The notes under the pieces are model-generated. The model made no database searches. It worked only from the letters and a program-made list of their open reading frames with translations, and was not told the DNA's origin. Both the position numbers and the translations under genes were made by a program. Positions 7,557 to 14,339 of a stretch of DNA of 64,000 bases are shown piece by piece. Within the stretch, counting starts at the first letter, position 1; every line of letters starts with the position of its first letter. Source of the stretch: JAUWGC01 sp963753055 (GTDB taxonomy: Bacteria > Bacteroidota > Bacteroidia > Bacteroidales > B18-G4); the NCBI GenBank assembly GCA_963753055.1, contig CAVWAP010000002.1:310001-374000 (forward strand). The letters run 5' to 3'.

Positions 7557-9596
7557 ATGAAAACACTATTACGTTTCTTATTAGTAAATGCAATTATTGG
7601 AATTTCTTTGATTGCTTATTGCCAAACCCCTGTTTACGGTCCTTCTGCCTCAGGTCGCTGGACAATAGATGGGTCACCTTATCAGATAATGGACAATATA
7701 ACTGTTCCGGCAGATTCCACCTTAACCATTTATGCCGGGGTGGAAATTATATTTCACGGCCATTATGGCATTAGTATTAGTGGATGTATCGAGGCGCTTG
7801 GATCAGAAAGTGATTCGATTATTTTCACTGCCCTGGATACTCTTACAGGATGGAATGGGATGCTGTTTAATATTGGCACCAATGTATCAAAATTTGATTA
7901 TTGCATTTTTGAGCATAGTCATTGTGACCAGTCCAATGGAGGAGGAGGGGCGATATGTAGCTATATGACTGAAATGCAATTAAATCATTGTTCTTTCAGG
8001 AATAATTCACTGGTGCCTACATGTGTGACACCATATGGTGGGGCGGTAGTAGTATATTTTTCGCAAGACCTTGTAGTCATAAAGGATTGCTGTTTTAAAA
8101 ATAATGTTTGTCCTGTCAGTGGTGGAGCATTGCTGTGTTGGAGTTCGAGCCCAACGATTGAGAATTGCACTTTTTTTGGAAACACTGCCGGTTATGGAGG
8201 TGGCGCTCTCGCTACCTATAGTGGAGCTCATCCAGTTGTCAAAAATTGTGAATTTATTAATAACACTTCTAATGGAGGCAGTGGTGCAATTGGAATATTA
8301 CAGTTATGCAATCCGGAAATAATAGATTGCCTGATTAAAAATAATTCTGCAGTTGAAAGTGCGGGAGGTATTGGAGTGGACGATCAGTGTACACCTATTA
8401 TTCGCAACTGTATTATCCGGGGTAACACGGCTCAACAGACAAGTGGAGGTATCGGATTATCATACAGCGGAGGAGTCATAGAACAATGTATCATTGATTC
8501 AAATATGGCTGTTGGGAGAGGTGGAGGAATTGGCTGTGGTCCAAATACAACCACCCTGATCAGCTCATGCCAGATCACTAATAATAATTCATCAGGTAGA
8601 GGTGGTGGAATTGCTATTACATCATGCAATCCAGAAATAAGGAACAACACTATAGCTTATAATCAGGCTGGTGTGGGTGGTGGTATTGGATTTGATACTT
8701 ATTTGGCCACCATTGTTGAAAATACGATTTTATGGCAGAACAGCGCACAGGATGGAGACCAGGTATACCTTGAATCAGGTAACAACCCAGGATTTACGTA
8801 TTGTGATATTGAGGGTAATGTTAATGCTTTTGGTGGTCCGGGAGCGGTTAATTATTCCGGGACTTATGCAGACAATATTGATCTTGATCCCATGTTTGTT
8901 GATGTTGTGGAAGGTGATTATCGCATATGCTGGATATCTTATCCTGTTATTGATCTAACACGTTCACCTTGCATTGATGAAGGTAATCCTACCCCTCTTT
9001 TCAATGACCCGGATGGAACACAAAATGATATCGGCGCATACTATTTCAACCAGATGCCGGAAACCCCCGAAGCTTATTATCCACCCTCATATACCCTGAC
9101 CGGTTTTATGGCCGACTGGTCCAGTTGTTGCGGAGCTCTTGGATTTATACTGGATGTAGCCACTGATACAGCATTTACCAGTTATGTTCCTGGTTATGAA
9201 AACCTGGAGATCAATGATACAACAAGCTGGTATGATGTTACCGGGCTTGAACCAGGGCATGATTATTATTATCGAGTAAAAACGTCCAATACGGCCTGCA
9301 CCAGTGAATATTCAAACATAGTTACCTTTTACCTGCCACCACCGCCATCAGTAACAGAATTGGAAGTCTACCCATTCAAACTTTATTCATCCGGTAATGA
9401 ACTGTATTTACAGACTACAGGAAGCATCAATACTGAAAGCTATTTGTTCATATATAACTCAGCAGGGCAGTTGCTGTTCAGCAAATCCATCACCACTGGC
9501 ACGAATCATATTCCGGTAAATGTGTCCAAACAAGTCGTTTTCATTAAAATAATTATAAATGGCGAACTTTACCAGATGAAGGTGTTAGTGAAGTGA
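7557..9596 (+). CDS. Secreted right-handed beta-helix protein, T9SS cargo
   Basis: The start at 7557 gives a clean signal peptide (MKTLLRFLLVNAIIGISLIAYC); the earlier ATG at 7524 lies within the sigma-54-like promoter. The mature protein has many short glycine-rich turns of the parallel beta-helix or polymorphic-outer-membrane type (GGGA, IENCTFFGNTAGYGGGALA and similar, about 100-450), a fibronectin III-like module (about 500-590, ending in a YYYRVKTSN strand) and a C-terminal T9SS type A-like sorting domain ending in YQMKVLVK. Beta-helix domains of this kind act in adhesion or polysaccharide binding or cleavage; no catalytic residues were recognised. Its position after the NtrC-type gene and promoter suggests control by that two-component system. 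Confidence 0.85.
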   Translation: MKTLLRFLLVNAIIGISLIAYCQTPVYGPSASGRWTIDGSPYQIMDNITVPADSTLTIYAGVEIIFHGHYGISISGCIEALGSESDSIIFTALDTLTGWNGMLFNIGTNVSKFDYCIFEHSHCDQSNGGGGAICSYMTEMQLNHCSFRNNSLVPTCVTPYGGAVVVYFSQDLVVIKDCCFKNNVCPVSGGALLCWSSSPTIENCTFFGNTAGYGGGALATYSGAHPVVKNCEFINNTSNGGSGAIGILQLCNPEIIDCLIKNNSAVESAGGIGVDDQCTPIIRNCIIRGNTAQQTSGGIGLSYSGGVIEQCIIDSNMAVGRGGGIGCGPNTTTLISSCQITNNNSSGRGGGIAITSCNPEIRNNTIAYNQAGVGGGIGFDTYLATIVENTILWQNSAQDGDQVYLESGNNPGFTYCDIEGNVNAFGGPGAVNYSGTYADNIDLDPMFVDVVEGDYRICWISYPVIDLTRSPCIDEGNPTPLFNDPDGTQNDIGAYYFNQMPETPEAYYPPSYTLTGFMADWSSCCGALGFILDVATDTAFTSYVPGYENLEINDTTSWYDVTGLEPGHDYYYRVKTSNTACTSEYSNIVTFYLPPPPSVTELEVYPFKLYSSGNELYLQTTGSINTESYLFIYNSAGQLLFSKSITTGTNHIPVNVSKQVVFIKIIINGELYQMKVLVK

Positions 9597-9633
9597 TTTT
9601 GCTACATCCAATATTATTAAGAGGTGCATAGCT

Positions 9634-9696
9634 ATGAAAAAAATAATCATCTTTATAATTACTGTTCAGTGTTCACAGACGAAGCGTTCGGGATGA
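9634..9696 (+). pseudogene. Signal-peptide stub cut off by repeat DNA
   Basis: The frame MKKIIIFIITVQCSQTKRSG stops after 20 residues. The first ten residues look like a signal-peptide start. From ACTGTTC at 9661 the DNA becomes a 7-bp array (ACTGTTC, AGTGTTC) followed by a repeat-like GAAGCGTTCGGGATGA. This suggests that repeat DNA replaced the rest of a secreted-protein gene. Confidence 0.4.
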
Positions 9697-9746
9697 CAAG
9701 ATTAGCGCATAGAGAATTTCTGCGATTTCTTGCTGCGAGTAACTTT

Positions 9747-11795
9747 TTACTCGTTTATTCCAATCCTTTTTAGAATTTCATTGAATCCAGGGTCGGATAA
9801 CAGATCTTCGAACCATAATTCAGATTCGCTTCCAAGCAATACAACCGCAAATTCATGATTTTTGCAGGCGATATCCAACCAATCAAGGGCTTTGTCTTTC
9901 TCCCCGAGACCGGAATAAAGTATAGAGAATTCGAAGGCCCTGACATCCTTATTTTTAGCTAAATCTTCTAATTTTTTAAGTTCATCCAGGGCTTCTTCTG
10001 TTTGTCCGGATTTGGCATAGACATATCCCAGGCTCCCGCCAGCATCAAAAAAATTTCCGGTCATAGCCCTCAATTTATTAAAATATTCAATCGCTAGATC
10101 ATACTTTTTCATCCAGGCATAAACGACACCCATAATCATATAGGCAGGAGAGAAATCAGGATCCATATCAATGGTAAACTGAAGCTGGTTTATTGCTTTC
10201 TCAAAATCACCGGACCAGGCATAAATAACACCAAGATCACGATTGATAATTGATGATCCGGGATCATTTTCTTGGGCCCGGGTCATATAATGGATTGCTT
10301 CTTCATGGCGGTTGGTGATACTAAGAAATGCGGCATACCAATTATAAGCAGTAGCATAACGTGGATTAAGCTGTATGGCCTGCTTAAATGAACGTTCAGC
10401 TCCAAGCCAGTCCCAATCATATGAGAATTTAATGAATCCAAGCGCCGTATGAGCTTCCGCCAGGGTTTCATCAATGGATAATGCCTTTTCAGCTGCAATT
10501 CTACCCTGGCGTATAAATGGTTCAGGCTTAGCCAGATGCATTGAAAGCATACAATAACATTCCGCCATACCTGCATAGGCAAGGGCATAGTTGGGGTCAA
10601 TATCAATAGCATTTTGGAAAAGCCCAAGCGCTTTGCTAAACCCAACTTCGCTTCTCCTATTCCAGAAATATTTGCCTTTTAAATAAAGGTTATAGGCCTC
10701 CTTATTTTCAGTGTACCGTTTAACCATTTCATTCTTTTCACCTTTCAGAAGCTTAACTTTTAGTCTGTCAACAATAGCCAGGGAGATCTCATCCTGAATA
10801 GCAAAAATATCTTCCAGTTTCCTTTCGTATTTTTCAGACCACAAATGATATCCATTCTCTATATTAATAAGTTGCGCAGTAACACGTAAGTTGTCACCTG
10901 ATTTTCGGACACTGCCTTCCAGAACAACTTCAACATTTAGTTCTTTGCCAATATCCCTAATATCCATATCCTTGCCCTTAAATGAGAATGCCGAGGTCCG
11001 TGAAACAACATGCATATCGGTAATATGTGAAAGAGCATTAATGATTTCCTCGGCCATACCCTCACAGAAATATTCCTGATCCGTATTCGGACTCATATCT
11101 ACAAATGGGAGGACTGCAATAGAATTTTTCCATTGTGCGTTATGATCATGGATTTGTGTCTGAAAGGAAGGGGATATTATGAAATAAGCTATTACTGCTG
11201 TCAGAATTATTCCTGCAGGGATCAAAATTTTATACAAAGATTTTTTATCAGATTTTTTTCGCTTAGTTTGAAAAGTCTTGACTGAAGATTCCGGTAATCC
11301 TTTCCCGGTCAAAGCATAAATCCTAACCGGATCAGCAACATTTTTTAATTGTCTCTCGCCAAGAAATATTGCTTCAATACCAGGCTTATTTTTAACGGTA
11401 TTATAAACTTCTCCGGAAATGGATATTCCACCTGTATCAGCGAGCTGCTCAATCCGGGAAGCCACATTTACGCCATCTCCATAAATATCGCCTTCTTTGA
11501 ATACAATATCACCAAGATGAATGCCAATTCGTAAATTGAGGTCTGGGTCAGCTTTTACTGCTTGCTGTAACTCAATAGCGCAATTTACTGCATCCAGAGT
11601 ACTCTGAAAACAGAGCAGTGTTCCATCGCCCATTTCTTTCAGAAACTCACCATTGAATTTATTGACAAGGGGCTTTTGAATATCCCTGTTTTTTTGAAGG
11701 ACAGAAAGTGCTTTCTGCTCATCCTTTGACATAAGGGAAGTGTAGCCCACAATGTCGGTGAACATGATAGCAGCCAGTTGTCTTGATGAACTCAT
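9747..11795 (-). CDS. Class III nucleotide cyclase with TolB-like and TPR domains
   Basis: Translation probably starts at the ATG at 11795 (MSSSRQLAAIMFTDIVGYT), because a longer frame to 11846 runs through the -7 promoter element. Residues 1-165 form a cyclase homology domain: metal-binding Asp in FTDIVGYT, KEMGDGT with the purine-contacting Lys and the second metal Asp, and YGDGVNVASRIE with the transition-state Asn and Arg. A transmembrane helix follows near 195-215 (ILIPAGIILTAVIAYFII), then a FlgO/TolB-N-like domain starting SIAVLPFVDMS, and about eight TPRs to the end. The cyclase would be cytoplasmic and the TPR part periplasmic. Two similar genes follow at 14340 and 20197. Product (cAMP or cGMP) is not certain; the Lys favours ATP. 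Confidence 0.9.
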   Translation of the reverse strand: MSSSRQLAAIMFTDIVGYTSLMSKDEQKALSVLQKNRDIQKPLVNKFNGEFLKEMGDGTLLCFQSTLDAVNCAIELQQAVKADPDLNLRIGIHLGDIVFKEGDIYGDGVNVASRIEQLADTGGISISGEVYNTVKNKPGIEAIFLGERQLKNVADPVRIYALTGKGLPESSVKTFQTKRKKSDKKSLYKILIPAGIILTAVIAYFIISPSFQTQIHDHNAQWKNSIAVLPFVDMSPNTDQEYFCEGMAEEIINALSHITDMHVVSRTSAFSFKGKDMDIRDIGKELNVEVVLEGSVRKSGDNLRVTAQLINIENGYHLWSEKYERKLEDIFAIQDEISLAIVDRLKVKLLKGEKNEMVKRYTENKEAYNLYLKGKYFWNRRSEVGFSKALGLFQNAIDIDPNYALAYAGMAECYCMLSMHLAKPEPFIRQGRIAAEKALSIDETLAEAHTALGFIKFSYDWDWLGAERSFKQAIQLNPRYATAYNWYAAFLSITNRHEEAIHYMTRAQENDPGSSIINRDLGVIYAWSGDFEKAINQLQFTIDMDPDFSPAYMIMGVVYAWMKKYDLAIEYFNKLRAMTGNFFDAGGSLGYVYAKSGQTEEALDELKKLEDLAKNKDVRAFEFSILYSGLGEKDKALDWLDIACKNHEFAVVLLGSESELWFEDLLSDPGFNEILKRIGINE

Positions 11796-11815
11796 AGGAT
11801 GTGGGGATGCTGAAT

Positions 11816-11823
11816 CAAATATA
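11816..11823 (-). promoter_or_regulatory. -7 element TATATTTG of the cyclase gene
   Basis: Reads TATATTTG on the minus strand, with a TTG about 20 nt upstream that lies in the neighbouring dispersed repeat. It predicts a transcription start near 11809 and a leader of about 14 nt before the ATG at 11795. Confidence 0.55.
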
Positions 11824-11840
11824 AGCAAATAATCAAGGTA

Positions 11841-11865
11841 TTCCAAGCGTAGTCGAAGGATGAGG
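11841..11865. repeat. Degenerate hairpin repeat (AGTCGA-loop family)
   Basis: AAGCGTAGTCGA followed by AGGATGA matches the loop and right arm of the hairpin at 17063-17088; the left arm is decayed. Confidence 0.6.
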
Positions 11866-11938
11866 ACCTCTAGAACGCCTCACTGAATGCCTAAAATATT
11901 TAAGTGTGCTCATAAGACTATGTTTTTTACCTTCAAGG

Positions 11939-12085
11939 CTATTTGCTGGTGAATTCAATAATCTCTTCTAAAAGCGGATCAATTCCATTTTTATAGTCAT
12001 CAAAACTAAAATCAATAAAAACATGGGGAGCAATCATAGAACCTGCAATATAAAATGCCAGCAACAGGATAATTGTTTTTTTCAT
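11939..12085 (-). CDS. Small secreted or membrane peptide, 48 residues
   Basis: The frame starts MKKTIILLLAFYIAGSMIAP, a signal sequence or single membrane helix, followed by a short acidic tail (FDDYKNG..LLEEIIEF) and a stop at 11939. It begins 3 nt after the stop of the truncated dehydrogenase frame, so both may be translated from one mRNA. No family was recognised. It could be a real small membrane protein or the 5' end of a lost gene. Confidence 0.45.
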   Translation of the reverse strand: MKKTIILLLAFYIAGSMIAPHVFIDFSFDDYKNGIDPLLEEIIEFTSK

Positions 12086-12088
12086 TCT

Positions 12089-12211
12089 TTATGCAATTTT
12101 AATTACCACTTTTACCAGTACTTCATTGTCATCTGGAGAGGGTTTGTTAACCTCTTTCAATCCAAGAACCTCCATTGGGGATCCGTATTTAGTGTTTACT
12201 ATTGCTTTCAT
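12089..12211 (-). pseudogene. N-terminal fragment of zinc-type alcohol dehydrogenase/quinone oxidoreductase
   Basis: Forty codons read MKAIVNTKYGSPMEVLGLKE and continue to DDNEVLVKV, the standard first 35 residues of medium-chain dehydrogenases. The frame then ends in VIKIA and a stop, where an intact protein would continue for about 290 residues. The body of the gene is missing, so this is a remnant. It sits between two very short genes in a region of several gene fragments. Confidence 0.75.
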
Positions 12212-12229
12212 TAATATAAATTCAGCATA

Positions 12230-12406
12230 TTATTTTTGCTTTAACAGGGCCCATGCTATTGCCATTCCAATAAATCCAACACCCAGTCCGATGAAAAGGC
12301 CAACGACAATATTCTGATAGTAAAATCCCAGTCCAATGCCTATCATCAGGCAGCCGACAAGCACCATGCCGCCAACAGTTGATTTGTTATTCTTTTCTTT
12401 TTCCAT
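12230..12406 (-). CDS. Small two-helix membrane protein, 58 residues
   Basis: The protein begins with a charged MEKEKNNKS head, followed by two glycine-rich hydrophobic helices (about 11-29 and 33-54) and a KQK tail. It resembles small inner-membrane proteins of unknown role. A similar head-plus-glycine-rich-helix plan is seen in the 105-residue protein at 30566-30883. A purine-rich GGAGGG lies just upstream of the ATG. The stop is 18 nt before the start codon of the dehydrogenase remnant. Function unknown. Confidence 0.55.
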   Translation of the reverse strand: MEKEKNNKSTVGGMVLVGCLMIGIGLGFYYQNIVVGLFIGLGVGFIGMAIAWALLKQK

Positions 12407-12472
12407 TTTTTTCCCTCCTGAAAAATTGTTGATTTATATATTGATTTTTAAAGTTAGCTCAAACATTGATAA

Positions 12473-14158
12473 CTATTCTGAAATATTTTTTTGTAATAGC
12501 TCGGCTATACCCGGCCGAATCCTTGTAATTTCATCATAATCCAGTTCTAACCCCAGTGGCCCCAGCGTATTTTGAAAGTAATCGTAATAAGCTTTGACTA
12601 TTTCAAAGGGTGGCAGAACTGATTCCAGGGCAGTTGAACCGGCATTATTCCTGATATTCTTATCAGCACCATTTGCCAGTAATGCTTTAACAATCTCAGT
12701 GCGACAGAAAAATGCTGCTGAATGAAGAGGGGTAGATCCCTCATGGTTTTTGAAATTCACATCTGCTCCGGCTTCTATTAAGGCAAGGGCTATTTCAGTC
12801 TTTCCAAATACCGCTGCTGTTATTAGGGGACTGGAACCTCCAGCAGGTTCTGCCTGATCAAGGTCTGATCCAGCCTGGATGTGCTGCCTGACAGCTTCCA
12901 GGTTTCCTTGAATCACCGCTGTATGAAGCCCAACATCCGGTGGGGATGAGGTTCCTTGCTTTGCATAAACAACCACTGTAATAAGTATTGCTGCAGGAAC
13001 TATTGCTTTCGATAAGAAACTTCTTGAGAGCTTTTTTTGAAAAACCACCCTGGTGCCAGACACCAAAAGATTGGATACAATAAATGTTAATACTGTTACA
13101 AGTAAAAACTTAATAACTGCCGGCATATATATGTTTAATATAGCCAGTGCAATAAGTCCAATAACAACCGTGTGTATGATATATACTGAATACGAATTTT
13201 TGCTTAGTTCACTCATTATTCGATTGGTATAATTAATCCGGAATTGGAATACATAGATCAAAATGAATAGAAAGCTGAACATAGCAAGAAGTAAAGAGCT
13301 GTAATAAATTGTTCCATCAACAGTTCCGGAAATAATATAGATGTTCCTTTCAGGTTCAATCATATTAAACAGGAAATTCAAAGCTACCACGGTGAAAATA
13401 CCAAGTGACAGCGTGAGTACAACATTTGATAAAATGAAGAGCCTTTTATTTTTTGTCTTTGATTCAAAAACATTAAGCTTGTTGCACAAAGATCCCAGAA
13501 GGAAGACAAGGAAGTATATCAGTAACCTTTCTCTTTGAAAATGCAGTATTGGTGTGTCAAACCAGCCACGGAGGCCAAATTTTGAAATTGTCATACCATA
13601 AATGACCCCGATCACAAATATTAATATCACACTTGTTCTCAGGGAGATCTTTATTTTTAACACATTGGCCTTAGCCAGAACCAGATAAATAACTTGGAAC
13701 AGAAACAGAACCGGGAGAAACCATAACCAGCCCTGGGTTGGGTTATCAGCAAAGAACCCTAAATTCCCGCTTGCCCTATCAAATATGTGAAAGTATGTAT
13801 ACCATTCTTCCTGTGGAAGGCCCCTTGAATACAGGAAAATAGCTTTATAAGCAGGTATAAGGGTAAGTACGGCCACAATCCAGGGCAGCATGATCCGATT
13901 GAATTTAGATTGAAGGAATCCCCATGTGCTTTTACTTAATGAAGTTGGTATAAAATACCCTGAAATAAAGAACATCGCAAACATTACGAAGATATCCAGG
14001 TACATTATTACCAGTCCCAATGATTCATTTTTTACAGGATCGCTTACAATCCAGACAGCGTCCAGGAAGCTTGTATATACGATCCCTGTATGCATTACAA
14101 TAACCAGGAAGATTAAAAATGTCCTCAGGTTATCCAGAAAATAGATTCGTGTTTTCAT
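12473..14158 (-). CDS. Acyltransferase-3 membrane protein with C-terminal ankyrin repeats
   Basis: Residues 1-380 form a membrane acyltransferase (Acyl_transf_3/OafA-type) with about ten hydrophobic helices. The N-terminus RIYFLDNLRTFLIFLVIVMH has the Arg/Asp and the catalytic-type His pattern seen in the family. Residues about 410-525 are three to four ankyrin repeats, with motifs such as LHTAVIQGNLEAV, SPLITAAVFGKTEIALALIE and STPLHSAAFFCRTEIVKALL. The family usually O-acylates surface glycans or similar acceptors. The ankyrin tail is an unusual fusion and may hold a protein partner. The gene is divergent from the AraC-cyclase gene across a 181-nt gap holding a tandem operator-like repeat. 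Confidence 0.85.
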   Translation of the reverse strand: MKTRIYFLDNLRTFLIFLVIVMHTGIVYTSFLDAVWIVSDPVKNESLGLVIMYLDIFVMFAMFFISGYFIPTSLSKSTWGFLQSKFNRIMLPWIVAVLTLIPAYKAIFLYSRGLPQEEWYTYFHIFDRASGNLGFFADNPTQGWLWFLPVLFLFQVIYLVLAKANVLKIKISLRTSVILIFVIGVIYGMTISKFGLRGWFDTPILHFQRERLLIYFLVFLLGSLCNKLNVFESKTKNKRLFILSNVVLTLSLGIFTVVALNFLFNMIEPERNIYIISGTVDGTIYYSSLLLAMFSFLFILIYVFQFRINYTNRIMSELSKNSYSVYIIHTVVIGLIALAILNIYMPAVIKFLLVTVLTFIVSNLLVSGTRVVFQKKLSRSFLSKAIVPAAILITVVVYAKQGTSSPPDVGLHTAVIQGNLEAVRQHIQAGSDLDQAEPAGGSSPLITAAVFGKTEIALALIEAGADVNFKNHEGSTPLHSAAFFCRTEIVKALLANGADKNIRNNAGSTALESVLPPFEIVKAYYDYFQNTLGPLGLELDYDEITRIRPGIAELLQKNISE

Positions 14159-14264
14159 TGTTTCGAAGTTTAAAATTTAACATTGATTTCGATGATGTAA
14201 AGGTCCGGCAAACGCTGGCGCATGACTAATCAGCTATGAAGCCAATAATATCAAGTTTGATCCA

Positions 14265-14304
14265 GGAGTTGAGATTATGACGCAGGAGTATAAATTATGA
14301 CGCA
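14265..14304. promoter_or_regulatory. 20-bp tandem direct repeat, likely AraC-type operator
   Basis: Two adjoining 20-mers (14265-14284 and 14285-14304) agree at 17 of 20 positions; each starts GGAGT and ends ATTATGACGCA. They end 35 nt before the start of a gene whose product has an AraC-type HTH. AraC-family proteins commonly bind tandem direct repeats of about this size, so autoregulation and control of the divergent acyltransferase are plausible. Confidence 0.6.
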
Positions 14305-14339
14305 AAAAAGTATTATTTTCGGAATAACTATTAGGGAAA

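Noticed and set aside
11796..11846. Upstream ATG for the cyclase at 9747
   Set aside because: The extra 17 codons contain the TATATTTG promoter element and do not resemble the N-termini of the sister cyclases.
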